Shown here: positions 11,458-25,883 of the stretch, in pieces
Position numbering within the stretch: the first letter of the stretch is position 1
Layout of the letters: every line of letters begins with the position of its first letter
Source of the DNA: Candidatus Megaera endosymbiont of Nemacystus decipiens
GTDB lineage: Bacteria > Pseudomonadota > Alphaproteobacteria > Rickettsiales > Rickettsiaceae
Length of the DNA: 62,907 nt
Assembly: GCA_030036605.1 (NCBI GenBank)
Contig: DAOTRE010000004.1
Location: 53,354-116,260, forward strand
Direction of reading: 5' to 3'
Notes under the pieces: generated by a model
What the model was told of the DNA's origin: nothing
The model's database searches: none
Seen by the model: only the letters and a program-made list of their open reading frames with translations
Translations under genes and position numbers: made by a program

Positions 11458-12156
11458 CTAATATTCTAGGCTTTGAGTTTCTATGGTAGAAAATGCAGAT
11501 TTTCCAGATAGGCCTAAGTCTGATTTATTTTTAAGTGCATCATAAATATCTGGATAATTCATGTGTAATTCTTCTAGTTCTATATATTTGTTACCGCTAT
11601 TTTTGTCACATAGAAGCATAACGTCATTTGCACTTAACATATGCTTTATAAGAATTTTCACCGCATTATCAGAATGATTTATATTAGTAATTTGCCTTGA
11701 TACTTTTATGTTACCTGGGTTAAAGGTTATTTCTCCATTTTCTAACATAATAGTTGGGGATATTTTAGAAATTATACCAAGAGACGCCAGCTCTGATATA
11801 ATCAAATCTTCTTTCAAATCAAAATCATTATTTTGACAAGCGGCTGCAAGGTATGTAAGTACGTCTTCATCAATATTCTTTGCTCCTATTTCTTTTATGA
11901 CAGAGCAGTTCAAAAATGCTCCTTTTTTCATTAATTGTTCTATGTAATTGATTGACTGAGTTCTTATTGATAATTTTAACAATAGATGTTTAATATCGAT
12001 CCCTGTTTCATTTTGATATTCGGAGCAATCTTCTTGCAGTTCGTCTATTAAATATTCCAAAACTCTCTGATCATATTCTTTGCTGTTATAATGGATAACC
12101 AAATTTGGCTTTTTCTTAAAAAATTTGGATTTAATAATTTTTATACAATTCTTCAT
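11458..12156 (-). CDS. Orphan protein of 232 residues, unknown function
   Basis: I do not recognise this protein. It begins with a basic stretch (KNCIKIIKSKFFKKKPN), is otherwise soluble and helix-rich, and has no signal peptide or membrane segment. Segments such as LIDELQEDCSEYQNETGIDIKHLLLKLS and YIEQLMKKGAFLNCSVIKEIGAKNIDEDVLTYLAAACQNNDFDLKEDLI loosely recall degenerate ankyrin/helical-repeat spacing (LMKKGAFLN resembles L...GA..N). It is flanked by a repeat-A copy, which marks this as accessory sequence. The start ATG at 12156 is preceded by an AT-rich region without a clear ribosome site. Confidence 0.55.
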   Translation of the reverse strand: MKNCIKIIKSKFFKKKPNLVIHYNSKEYDQRVLEYLIDELQEDCSEYQNETGIDIKHLLLKLSIRTQSINYIEQLMKKGAFLNCSVIKEIGAKNIDEDVLTYLAAACQNNDFDLKEDLIISELASLGIISKISPTIMLENGEITFNPGNIKVSRQITNINHSDNAVKILIKHMLSANDVMLLCDKNSGNKYIELEELHMNYPDIYDALKNKSDLGLSGKSAFSTIETQSLEY

Positions 12157-12266
12157 GTTTTTTCAAAATATCTGTATTATTATGAAAATAATCTACATGA
12201 TAATTTATTTTGATACCATAAATTTTTTAATAAACTAGTTAAGAATTATCTAAATTGTGAAATAGT

Positions 12267-12295
12267 TTTACAATTTTGGACATTGTGTCTATACT
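12267..12295 (+). promoter_or_regulatory. Promoter of trpS
   Basis: TTTACA (12267-12272), a 17 bp spacer and TATACT (12290-12295) give a near-consensus sigma-70 promoter about 52 bp before the trpS start. Confidence 0.6.
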
Positions 12296-12346
12296 GTATA
12301 GGCTCTAAAGAAACAATATTTTAAAGTAGATAAAAAATAACTAGTT

Positions 12347-13342
12347 ATGAAAAAAGTGGCATTTTCAGGTATTCAAACTAGCGGTATGCTGCATTTAGGG
12401 AACTATCTTGGATCTATCAAAAATTGGGTAGAATTACAAGATTCTTATAATTGTTACTTTTTCCTTGCTAATTTGCATGCAATTACAGTGGATCAAGATC
12501 CTGTGGCTTTAAAAGAGTCAACGTTTGAGATAGCTGCTACATATATTGCATCCGGCATTGACCCAAAAAGATCAATTTTATTTGCTCAGTCATCAGTTAA
12601 AGAGCATGCGGAATTGGCATGGATACTCAATTGCGTAACACCCATGGGGTGGTTAAAACGTATGACACAATTTAAAGATAAAGCTGGCAAGAAACAAGAT
12701 AATGCGTATGCTGGACTCTTTACTTACCCAGTTTTAATGGCTGCAGATATTTTACTTTACAATCCTGATATTGTACCCGTTGGAGATGATCAAAAGCAGC
12801 ATTTGGAACTCACAAGAGATATTGCAGAATCTGTAAATAGAAAATTTAATAAAGAAATATTTAAATTACCAGAGCCATACATACAAGGCGTGTCTACAAG
12901 AGTAATGAGTTTGCGTGATGGAAGAAAAAAAATGAGTAAATCAGATGAAAGCGATTCTAGTCGTATTAATTTATCCGATAATGCAGATACAATTGTAAAA
13001 AAAATAATGAAATCCAAGACTGATAGCTTAGATTATTTTTCTTATGATAAAGAAAATAGACCAGAAATAGCTAATTTAATTAATATATATAGTGCGATTT
13101 CTGATGATAAAAAAGAAACTATTGTAGAAAATTATCAGCAAAAAGGATTTGCAGAGTTTAAGCAGGACCTAGCAGAGATAATAGTTAACCACCTTAGGCC
13201 AATCCAATTTGAATATAAAAAAATTAGGGAAGATAAATCTTATCTAAAAGATGTTCTAACTCAAGGTGCATCTAACGCCAGAGAAATTGCAACAAAAACT
13301 TGTAATCAAATCAAACAAGAATTTGGCTTAATTACCTTTTAA
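12347..13342 (+). CDS. trpS: Tryptophan--tRNA ligase
   Basis: Class I synthetase charging tRNA-Trp. The HIGH-like motif is in QTSGMLHLGNYLG (about residues 10-22). The KMSKS loop is intact as KKMSKSDES near residue 197. The tryptophan-binding region contains GDDQKQHLELTRDIA. Length 331 is typical. It is convergent with the RDD gene, which it overlaps by 11 bp at the 3' end. It has its own promoter (12267-12295). Confidence 0.96.
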   Translation: MKKVAFSGIQTSGMLHLGNYLGSIKNWVELQDSYNCYFFLANLHAITVDQDPVALKESTFEIAATYIASGIDPKRSILFAQSSVKEHAELAWILNCVTPMGWLKRMTQFKDKAGKKQDNAYAGLFTYPVLMAADILLYNPDIVPVGDDQKQHLELTRDIAESVNRKFNKEIFKLPEPYIQGVSTRVMSLRDGRKKMSKSDESDSSRINLSDNADTIVKKIMKSKTDSLDYFSYDKENRPEIANLINIYSAISDDKKETIVENYQQKGFAEFKQDLAEIIVNHLRPIQFEYKKIREDKSYLKDVLTQGASNAREIATKTCNQIKQEFGLITF

Positions 13343-13856
13343 TTACCAAAGTTTTTGATAATTTGTCGTGGAGTGCCATTTTCTTTTTATTAAAAAACAT
13401 CCACCAAATACCAATAAAACTAATGGAGTAGCAGAGATATCTTTTAATTAGCTGACATTTGGAAGCGTTGCGTAAAGTTTTTTCATCGACCACTTTAATT
13501 CCCATAAGCATTCCACCAAGGGTAGAGCCAAATTTTTTCCAAAAAAATACGAAGTATATACCCATAATAAAAAACATAAAAAGCAGAGTACACATATATA
13601 AGATTAAAGCTTTGCTAGCGGCGTGAGGAGATGCGTGATAAAAAGTAATAAACTCCTTTGATGATACTGCCACATAGGAGGCATTCAAAATCTCTATTCC
13701 TTCGATTCCATCTAATTGCTCTTTAAATGTAAAATAAAACATAATGTTATATAAAGATTTTACTATTCCTGAAGTTAAAAAAGATATTATCAATAAATCA
13801 AAAGTCACAGCAAATAATCTTGGTATAAATTTTGAATAAATTATTTGTTTTTGCAT
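13332..13856 (-). CDS. RDD family membrane protein
   Basis: The 174 residues hold three hydrophobic segments (about 14-34, 82-106, 145-160). The first follows the RDD-type motif (IPRLFAVTFDLLIISFL, with R and D of the family name). The loop KFGSTLGGMLMGIKVVDEKT matches the family's T.G....G.+VV. RDD proteins are small membrane proteins; some are linked to ion tolerance, and the role here is unknown. It is convergent with trpS with an 11 bp overlap. Confidence 0.8.
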   Translation of the reverse strand: MQKQIIYSKFIPRLFAVTFDLLIISFLTSGIVKSLYNIMFYFTFKEQLDGIEGIEILNASYVAVSSKEFITFYHASPHAASKALILYMCTLLFMFFIMGIYFVFFWKKFGSTLGGMLMGIKVVDEKTLRNASKCQLIKRYLCYSISFIGIWWMFFNKKKMALHDKLSKTLVIKR

Positions 13857-13972
13857 AAATTAATTCCTACTATAAACTTACGATGAGTTTAAATAAAAAA
13901 AATACTCAATCAATAATTATGTTTACCAGAAAAGTAATAATCTTATATATCTAAAAAGAAGTGTGGCAATAA

Positions 13973-14540
13973 ATGGAACGTAGACGTTGTAGTTGGATAA
14001 ATGAATCTAGTAATAAACTTGATATAAACTACCATGACTATGAATGGGGGGTGCCTGTTCACAATGATAGAATTTTGTTTGAGTTTCTAATCCTAGAAGG
14101 CGCGCAAGCTGGTTTAAACTGGAGCACTATACTGAGGAAACGCGAAAACTACAGGGAAGCATATGACAATTTTGATTTTGAAAAAATTGCACAATATGAC
14201 GAAAAGAAGCAGCAAGAATTGTTACAAAATTCTGGTATTATACGTAATAAACTTAAAATACAATCTTCTATTACCAATGCAAAAGCGTTTTTAAGTGTTA
14301 GGAAAAAATATGGTAGCTTTGATAAGTATATTTGGGGATTTACTAATCACACTGTTTTACAAAATGCTTGGCAGGACGCAAGTGAAGTTCCAACGTCAAC
14401 AAAAGAATCCAAGGAAATGAGTCAAAGTTTAAAAAACTTTGGGTTTAAGTTTGTTGGTCCAACAATTTGTTATGCATTTATGCAGGCAGTGGGTATGGTG
14501 AATGATCATACGGTAGACTGTTACCGCCACCAAGAAATAG

Positions 14541-14554
<14 letters not shown>
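13973..14554 (+). CDS. tag: DNA-3-methyladenine glycosylase I
   Basis: Base-excision repair enzyme removing 3-methyladenine. RRCSWINE and YHDYEWGVPVHNDR at the N-terminus and NDHTVDCYRH at the C-terminus supply the Cys/His zinc ligands. The catalytic region has LFEFLILEGAQAGLNWSTILRKRENYR. Length 193 is normal. The last codons (ARFC then stop) lie inside a copy of repeat A (14542-14560) and overlap the convergent pepP 3' end by 14 bp, so the extreme C-terminus may have been rewritten by the repeat. Confidence 0.94.
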
Positions 14555-19164
<4,610 letters not shown>

Positions 19165-19358
19165 AATAATCTCATATATTTAATTTTGTTCTAAATAGCG
19201 CCTTTATGGTACATTCATAATATACTAGTTCAAGTATATTTATATTGTAATTTATAGTGCAATCTATTTATATGATAAATTTATACTATTTAGCTAGATT
19301 TTTCAGATGTAATATGTATTTTGAAAATTTCAAACTTCAAACTTAAAGAGTAATAAAG

Positions 19359-19571
19359 ATGAATTTACTTGATATTGAACAAATTGTTGAGCAACTTGAA
19401 GAAGCTTATCAAGATGAAGAAATCCCAGAAAAAGACATGGTTTTTTTAAAAGAAATGCTTGATTCTTTAGGTGGGTTTGAAGGGATAGACTCTGAAATAG
19501 ACGATGCAGCTTTACAAGAAATATTAGAATGTTGGTTAGAATTAAGAAGTGAAATGCAAAATAAGAAATAA
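19359..19571 (+). CDS. Small acidic protein, probably IscX-like
   Basis: The 70 residues are strongly acidic. The pattern (DIEQIVEQLEEAYQDEEIPEKD ... FLKEMLDSLGGFEG ... DDAALQEILECWLELR) follows the IscX/YfhJ fold: I...L..AY.D, then F..M...L..F, then LQ.I...WL. IscX binds IscS and iron and tunes Fe-S cluster assembly. The usual W.D at the N-terminus is missing, so the call is moderate. It is followed 125 bp later by recA. cyaY, another IscS regulator, is elsewhere in the window (48.1 kb). Confidence 0.5.
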   Translation: MNLLDIEQIVEQLEEAYQDEEIPEKDMVFLKEMLDSLGGFEGIDSEIDDAALQEILECWLELRSEMQNKK

Positions 19572-19696
19572 TATTTATTGCACAATATTCAAGATAGGTT
19601 TATTGTTATATCAACCGTAGTAATTTTATTATTAAGGAGAGCAGTTTAAATTTGATAAAATATTACTAATTAAGCAATTATAAAACAGAGGATAAA

Positions 19697-20743
19697 ATGG
19701 AAAAGGAAAAAGCCTTGTCTGCGGCATTAAGTCAAATTGAAAAAAACTATGGTAAAGGCTCTATTATGCGCCTTGGTCAAAAAAATACTATGAATGTGGA
19801 GGCAATTTCCACAGGCTCACTTGGTCTTGACTTAGCGCTGGGGATAGGGGGTATCCCTAAAGGCAGAATTATTGAAATTTTTGGGCCAGAAAGTTCAGGA
19901 AAAACGACTCTTACATTGCATACTATTGCTGAGGCTCAAAAGAAAGGTGGAACTTGTGTTTTTATTGACGCAGAGCATGCGCTAGATCCTGTATATGCTA
20001 AGAAACTAGGGGTGAATACTGATGAGCTTATTATTACTCAGCCAGATACTGGTGAACAGGCGTTGGAGATTGCAGATACTCTAGTACGTTCTCAGGCTGT
20101 AGACCTCTTAATAGTAGATAGTGTTGCTGCGTTGGTTCCTAAGGCCGAAATCGATGGTGAAATGGGTGATTCTCATATGGGATTGCAAGCAAGGTTAATG
20201 AGTCAGGCTCTACGAAAGTTAACAGCATCAATTTCTAGAACTAATTCTACTATTATCTTTATTAACCAGATACGTATGAAAATAGGTGTAATGTTTGGTA
20301 GCCCTGAGACTACAACCGGGGGTAATGCATTGAAGTTCTACTCTTCAGTACGTATAGATATTAGAAGAGTTGGTTCTATTAAGGATAAAGAAGAAATGAT
20401 TGGGAATCAGACCAGAGTTAAAATTGTTAAGAATAAAATATCTCCGCCTTTCAAGACAGTTGATTTTGATATAATATATGGGCAAGGTATTTCTAAAGAA
20501 GGTGAGATCATAGATCTTGGTGTTAAGCATGGGCTAATAGAGAAATCTGGTGCGTGGTTCTCATACAAAGGTAGCCATATTGGTCAAGGTAGAGAAAAGG
20601 CAAAGCAATATTTGAAAGAAAATTCTTTGGTAGCTGCTGAATTAGAGAGTGCTATTAAAGACAAGATATTGCAATCAGAGTCAAGTGCAACAACATCGCT
20701 TGCAGAAACAGATGTGGCAGAGTCTTCAGAAAATGCTCTTTAA
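19697..20743 (+). CDS. recA: Recombinase RecA
   Basis: Strand exchange in homologous recombination. Walker [10 protein letters not shown] is at residues 66-74. The core holds [33 protein letters not shown] (Walker B and loop L1) and the L2 region [27 protein letters not shown]. The C-terminal tail is Ser/Glu-rich. Length 348 is typical. Upstream, TTGCAC and TATTGT with a 17 bp spacer form a possible promoter. I see no GTTC-N7-GTTC LexA site. Confidence 0.98.
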   Translation: MEKEKALSAALSQIEKNYGKGSIMRLGQKNTMNVEAISTGSLGLDLALGIGGIPKGRIIEIFGPESSGKTTLTLHTIAEAQKKGGTCVFIDAEHALDPVYAKKLGVNTDELIITQPDTGEQALEIADTLVRSQAVDLLIVDSVAALVPKAEIDGEMGDSHMGLQARLMSQALRKLTASISRTNSTIIFINQIRMKIGVMFGSPETTTGGNALKFYSSVRIDIRRVGSIKDKEEMIGNQTRVKIVKNKISPPFKTVDFDIIYGQGISKEGEIIDLGVKHGLIEKSGAWFSYKGSHIGQGREKAKQYLKENSLVAAELESAIKDKILQSESSATTSLAETDVAESSENAL

Positions 20744-20769
20744 GTTAATTAAAAAATTAGGCTTAGCAA

Positions 20770-21495
20770 ATGATTGATTTAAAAGGAAATACAGTTTTTA
20801 TTACTGGAGCAAGTGGTGGTATAGGAAAGGCAATTACAAAGCAATTACATTCTCTTGGTGCCCATGTTTATATTAGTGGTAGTAATTTTTCAAAGTTACA
20901 AAAGCTTGGCGATGAGTTGGAGGATAATTACACGATAAAACAATGTGATTTATCCGTACCAGATAATTATGAGAAAATATTAGATGATATAGAAAAGCTT
21001 GATATTTTGATATGTAATGCTGGTGTTACTAAAGACGGATTGGCGATGCGAATGAGTAGCGAAGATTTCGATAAAGTAATTGATGTAAACCTCAAGGCTA
21101 ATTTCGTTTTAAATAAAATGGCTATAAAGAAGATGATGAAAGCAAGATATGGACGTATAATTAATATATCTTCTGTAGTTGCTTTATCTGGAAATCCAGG
21201 GCAAGCTAATTATTGTGCTTCTAAAGCTGGATTGATTGGTATGAGTAAATCTTTAGCATTAGAGGTAGCTAGCAGAAATATTACAGTGAATTGTATTGCC
21301 CCAGGTTTTATTAAGTCTAGTATGACAGATGCTTTGAATGAGTCGCAGGTTGAGCATATCAAAAGCAGAATCCCCCTTTCTAAAATAGGGCTGCCCGAGG
21401 ATATAGCTTACATGAGTGCTTATTTGGCAAGTAGGTTATCTTCTTATATTACAGGGCAGACAATTCATATTAACGGTGGAATGCTCATGCAATAG
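20770..21495 (+). CDS. fabG: 3-oxoacyl-ACP reductase
   Basis: NADPH-dependent ketoreduction in fatty-acid elongation. SDR features are FITGASGGIGKAI (cofactor), LICNAGVT, the catalytic Ser/Tyr/Lys set in NISSVVALSGNPGQANYCASKAG, and a C-terminal TGQTIHINGGM. At 241 residues it is full length. It begins 26 bp after recA and heads a fabG-acpP-fabF cluster with spacers of 118 and 241 bp. Confidence 0.95.
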   Translation: MIDLKGNTVFITGASGGIGKAITKQLHSLGAHVYISGSNFSKLQKLGDELEDNYTIKQCDLSVPDNYEKILDDIEKLDILICNAGVTKDGLAMRMSSEDFDKVIDVNLKANFVLNKMAIKKMMKARYGRIINISSVVALSGNPGQANYCASKAGLIGMSKSLALEVASRNITVNCIAPGFIKSSMTDALNESQVEHIKSRIPLSKIGLPEDIAYMSAYLASRLSSYITGQTIHINGGMLMQ

Positions 21496-21613
21496 TAACG
21501 CACATAGTGCTTTTACACAGAAATATTATTCTGGCCAAGAAGAGATATATATGATACAAAAGCATTTATTAAATTTTAAATCATTAACAAATTAACTAAT
21601 TTTAGAGGTTTTT

Positions 21614-21859
21614 ATGGGAGATAACATAGAAGAAAAAGTGATTCAAATTACAGCTGATACACTTGGCACCCAAAAAAGTGATATATCACTAGATTCAAAA
21701 TTTATAGATGATTTAGGTGCGGATAGCTTAGATCAGGTTGAGTTTACCATGGCTATAGAAGAAGAATTCGATTGTACAATCCCAGATGAGGAAGCTGCTA
21801 AGATTGTAACAGTTTCTGACGCTATAGATGTAATAAAAAAACATATGGAAAGTGCATAA
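21614..21859 (+). CDS. acpP: Acyl carrier protein
   Basis: Carries growing acyl chains on a 4'-phosphopantetheine attached to the serine of GADSLDQVEF (about residue 40). The 81-residue acidic protein has the family start IEEKVIQITADTLG. A good AGAGG ribosome site lies 8 bp before ATG. It is flanked by fabG and fabF. Confidence 0.97.
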   Translation: MGDNIEEKVIQITADTLGTQKSDISLDSKFIDDLGADSLDQVEFTMAIEEEFDCTIPDEEAAKIVTVSDAIDVIKKHMESA

Positions 21860-22100
21860 CATAAGCAAATTATGAGTTGATTTAATAGTTATTGAAAAAG
21901 CTTTATAGGTTTTTTCATTAGAATAACTGAAGCCGTCCCTATATATTTTCCTCAGTGGAACCCATTTGTTGAGATTTACTTTTAGTGATGAATCTATGCT
22001 GGACATAAAGGATATTGTTGATAGAATCTTATGCGTTATATAAGCTTTTTGTTTTTCACTCGAAGCTTAGGTTAATACGAATAATTCAAAGAGTTTTTAT

Positions 22101-23333
22101 ATGTCGAGAAGAGTGGTTATTACTGGCTTGGGCGCTATTACCTCATTAGGTAATGATGTATCTAGCACTTGGAATAGTATATTGTTTGGTAAAAGTGGTA
22201 TTACACAAATTGATTATTTCAATACAGAAAAAATGACTTGCAAAATTGGGTCATCAGTCAAAAACTTTTCTTTTGAATCAATAATCTCTGCTCGAGATTT
22301 AAAAAAAATGGATAAATTTATTAAATTTGGCCTAGTTGCAGCTGATGAGGCAATTAAAGGTAGCGGTTGGACTCCTGTTACTGACAGACAAAAGGAGCGT
22401 ACAGGTGTAATAGTTGGCTCAGGAATAGGCGGACTCGGAACTATCGAGACCACTTCAGTAGAGCTTGACAAGTCTGAGAGAGCAAGGGTTAGTCCTTATT
22501 TTATTCCAGCATCTTTGATCAATTTGTTGCCCGGTCACATATCAATAAATTATGGTTATCAAGGTCCTAATAGTGCAGTTTGCACTGCTTGCTCCACTGG
22601 CGCTCATGCTATTGGTGATGCAGCTCGTGTTATTAAATATGGCGATGCTGATGTGATGATTGCTGGAGGAGCTGAGGCTCCTATTACTCCGATTGGTGTT
22701 ACAGGATTTGCTTCGATGAAGGCTTTGTGTTCTACATTTAACGACTCTCCCGAACAAGCGTCTCGCCCGTGGGATGCAAAGCGAGACGGGTTTGTAATGG
22801 GAGAGGGTGCTGGTGTTGTAGTACTTGAGGAATACGAACACGCTAAAAAGCGTGGTGCTAAAATATATGCGGAAGTATTGGGATATGGAATGTCTGCTGA
22901 TGCAAGTCATATCACTGCTCCTAGTGGTAGCGGCGCTACAAGAGCGATGCAGATGGCGCTGAAGGATGCTAATGTTTCTAGTGAAGATATCGATTATATT
23001 AATGCTCATGGAACCTCAACTCCACTTGGAGATAAAATTGAATTAGACGCGGTTCAAACTTTATTTTCTAACAATGATAAATTAAAGATGTCTTCTACCA
23101 AGTCTTCCATAGGCCATTTACTTGGTGCTGCCGGTAGCGTAGAAATAATTTTTACCGCATTAAGTATAAGGGATTCTATCGTGCCTGCTACACTAAATTT
23201 GCATGAGCCTCTTGAAAATGTAAAAATTAATTTGGTGCCGCTTAAGTCTCAAGAAACAAAGGTTCGATACGCGATGTCTAATTCTTTTGGTTTTGGAGGG
23301 ACTAATGCAAGTATTGTACTTGGTAAATGTTAG
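22101..23333 (+). CDS. fabF: 3-oxoacyl-ACP synthase II
   Basis: Condensing enzyme for elongation and temperature-dependent unsaturated chain control. Catalytic residues: Cys in VCTACSTGAHAIGDA, His in NAHGTSTPLGD, His in SSIGHLLGAAGS. C-terminal NSFGFGGTNASIVLG is the oxyanion region. Length 410 is typical. The 241 bp spacer before it holds no gene I can support. Confidence 0.97.
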   Translation: MSRRVVITGLGAITSLGNDVSSTWNSILFGKSGITQIDYFNTEKMTCKIGSSVKNFSFESIISARDLKKMDKFIKFGLVAADEAIKGSGWTPVTDRQKERTGVIVGSGIGGLGTIETTSVELDKSERARVSPYFIPASLINLLPGHISINYGYQGPNSAVCTACSTGAHAIGDAARVIKYGDADVMIAGGAEAPITPIGVTGFASMKALCSTFNDSPEQASRPWDAKRDGFVMGEGAGVVVLEEYEHAKKRGAKIYAEVLGYGMSADASHITAPSGSGATRAMQMALKDANVSSEDIDYINAHGTSTPLGDKIELDAVQTLFSNNDKLKMSSTKSSIGHLLGAAGSVEIIFTALSIRDSIVPATLNLHEPLENVKINLVPLKSQETKVRYAMSNSFGFGGTNASIVLGKC

Positions 23334-23382
23334 TTATTAACATGGCAATCAGTATGAAGTTGTTGTCATATTTTAAAGGTGA

Positions 23383-24387
<1,005 letters not shown>

Positions 24388-24473
24388 GTACAAGTTTTAA
24401 CAATTGGTTAGTATTTTCCATTGTTTATCTTGATAATCAAAGCGTAGAAAATAGTTTTGTTTTGGTACGCATT

Positions 24474-24491
24474 TAGGTTCTGTTGACATAA
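24474..24491 (-). repeat. Dispersed repeat A, copy 4
   Basis: TAGGTTCTGTTGACATAA, the reverse complement of the consensus. It is followed at once by TCTACAATAAC (also at the window's left edge) and then a half-copy of repeat B (24500-24512, AACAGTGCCATAG). Two repeat types therefore abut here. Confidence 0.55.
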
Positions 24492-24565
24492 TCTACAATA
24501 ACAGTGCCATAGCTTGGCTTGAAGGAATCAATAACCACAGCAGAATTGTCGCTTTTTTCATGCTT
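24476..24565 (-). other. In-frame open extension after the ankyrin ORF stop, ending in repeat A
   Basis: After the TAG of the small ankyrin-like ORF the same frame stays open for 30 codons (starts KHEKSDNSAVV) and ends VDYVNRT-stop inside repeat A. A second start, ATG near 24561 in another frame, gives a 22-residue peptide (begins MKKATILLWLL) that looks like a signal peptide. The TAG may be a recent nonsense mutation in a longer gene. Confidence 0.3.
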
Positions 24566-24835
24566 CTACTCTCTATGCTTTTTTCGCATGAGCCTGAGTT
24601 CAGATTTTTGTTTATCAAGCATATATTTGATGTCTCTTGCGTCTTCTGGAGATAGTTTTCCTAAAATGAAATAATGAATTGCTGGTAATTCAAATTCATC
24701 CTTTGTAAATGGATCAATTCCCTTATTGGTAATTTCTTTAAATTTATTAACATCTCCATTTTTGGCAGCCTCAAATAGCTGTTTTTGGAGAGATGTAAGT
24801 GTTTTGGATTGATGTTTTGCTAGTTTTTTTTGCAT
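24566..24835 (-). CDS. Small ankyrin-like protein, possibly truncated
   Basis: The 89 residues include one clear ankyrin-like unit (QLFEAAKNGDVNKFKEITNKGIDPFTKDEFELPAIHYFILG) and a basic C-terminal tail ending KKHRE. A good ribosome site, AGGGG, lies 10 bp before the ATG. It is transcribed away from the structured leader at 24860-25005. One unit is too short for a stable ankyrin domain, and the frame stays open for 30 codons after the stop, so it may be the remnant of a longer gene. Function unknown. Confidence 0.5.
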   Translation of the reverse strand: MQKKLAKHQSKTLTSLQKQLFEAAKNGDVNKFKEITNKGIDPFTKDEFELPAIHYFILGKLSPEDARDIKYMLDKQKSELRLMRKKHRE

Positions 24836-24862
24836 TTTGTTTTCCCCTGTTCTTGTTAAATA

Positions 24863-24898
24863 AAGGATCTCTTCTTCTTGAGATCCTTAATGTTTTTT
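24863..24898 (+). terminator. Perfect 9 bp hairpin with T run
   Basis: The arms AAGGATCTC (24863-24871) and GAGATCCTT (24880-24888) enclose an 8-base loop, and TTTTTT follows at 24893-24898. On the plus strand this has the form of an intrinsic terminator, but no plus-strand gene ends nearby. On the minus strand it lies 28 bp before the small ankyrin-like gene. Confidence 0.5.
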
Positions 24899-24908
24899 GA
24901 TCAAATGA

Positions 24909-25005
24909 TCGGGGAGTTAGAAAGACTGTCGAAGTAACAGCTATGACTGCTTTTAGGCTCAAGATATTTAATCTTGAGCCCTGGACATAACAGCCATCCC
25001 CCCGA
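24909..25005. other. Structured segment, candidate RNA element
   Basis: TCGGGG (24909-24914) pairs with CCCCGA (25000-25005). CTGT (24926-24929) pairs with ACAG (24990-24993). Inside is a perfect 10 bp hairpin, GGCTCAAGAT (24956-24965) with ATCTTGAGCC (24971-24980) and a 5-base loop. Nested pairing suggests a folded RNA or a leader for the minus-strand gene. I do not recognise it as tmRNA, SRP RNA, RNase P RNA or a known riboswitch. The rest of 24836-25127 holds no gene. Confidence 0.4.
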
Positions 25006-25127
25006 ACTTAATAGAAAATTCGAGGATTATATCAATTTTGTTGTCTTTTGTGCTATAAGCTAATTCAGACAAGCATCAATAACCTTAAACATAATTTCTT
25101 AGAGCTATCGAACAATCCCGGAAAAGT

Positions 25128-25787
25128 TTAGGATTCTGTGAGAACACCAAGAATTTTATATAAATCTTTTTTTCCCAAGCGACTAGGGCGTCCAAATAAA
25201 TCCGGATCCTTCAAAATAAACAATGAAGCCTCTGGAGAAATGATTTCAAAATTTTTACCAAAAGTTAAGGTGATAATATTGTCTTCTTCGAATATTTTAA
25301 GCAAAGCAATGGATTTATTGATCTTGTCAAAGGTTACCTCACTAAATTTCTTACTTGATAAATCCTGCAGCCTTACTTTATAAGCCTTGTTTGTTTCGTT
25401 TGTACTCACTATACGAAATTGTTGTTTTGCTTGAGAATTATCTAATAGCAAAAAGTTAAAAGGATTGCGTTTTGCTTTAATCCTGGTTAGATTTTTCATT
25501 TCAAAATCATATATCGAAATATAATTCCTATTTCCAACAATAAGTAGAGGATAAGGCGCATAATAATTACACCTAAATTTATGAGGTTTATCCAGAATCA
25601 ACATTCCTGACGCTTCATTACCGTTACTATCCTGTTGTTTAAACTCAATTGCTAAAGTTTTTATATTATTAATATATGAATTTATCTCAGAATTTATATT
25701 GTTCGCGTGAACAGTGCTTAAAAAAGAAAATAATGTAAATATTATGAATTTTGAAAATATTTTATATAATTTTCTCATAAGAAACAA
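25128..25787 (-). CDS. lolA: Outer-membrane lipoprotein carrier protein LolA
   Basis: Periplasmic chaperone that ferries lipoproteins to the outer membrane. A signal peptide (KFIIFTLFSFLSTVHA) precedes a 190-residue mature protein. The family pattern is seen in INNIKTLAIEFKQQDSNGNEASGMLILDKPHKFRCNYYAPYPLLIVGNRNYISIYD. Length 219 is typical. ATG at 25787 is the longest start; ATG at 25778 (MRKLYK) is equally plausible. It lies 96 bp downstream of pnp on the same strand. Confidence 0.85.
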   Translation of the reverse strand: MFLMRKLYKIFSKFIIFTLFSFLSTVHANNINSEINSYINNIKTLAIEFKQQDSNGNEASGMLILDKPHKFRCNYYAPYPLLIVGNRNYISIYDFEMKNLTRIKAKRNPFNFLLLDNSQAKQQFRIVSTNETNKAYKVRLQDLSSKKFSEVTFDKINKSIALLKIFEEDNIITLTFGKNFEIISPEASLFILKDPDLFGRPSRLGKKDLYKILGVLTES

Positions 25788-25820
25788 TAAATTTAATTAG
25801 CCAGCAGAGAGTTGCACCTA

Positions 25821-25834
25821 TAGCACTGTTAACA
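25821..25834. repeat. Dispersed repeat B, partial copy
   Basis: TAGCACTGTTAACA matches the centre of the 24 bp palindrome at 51745-51768. It sits in the 96 bp spacer between lolA and pnp. Confidence 0.4.
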
Positions 25835-25883
25835 ATAACTAAAAGGAAAATAATTTTGCTAACAATGCTATAATTTTAGCTTT

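Noticed and set aside
22542..23009. 155-codon open frame antisense to fabF
   Set aside because: Wholly inside fabF on the opposite strand, with composition typical of a shadow.
24771..24962. 63-codon minus-strand frame through the two hairpins
   Set aside because: It runs through the structured region in a different frame from the ankyrin-like ORF, has no family match and starts at TTG; more likely non-coding.
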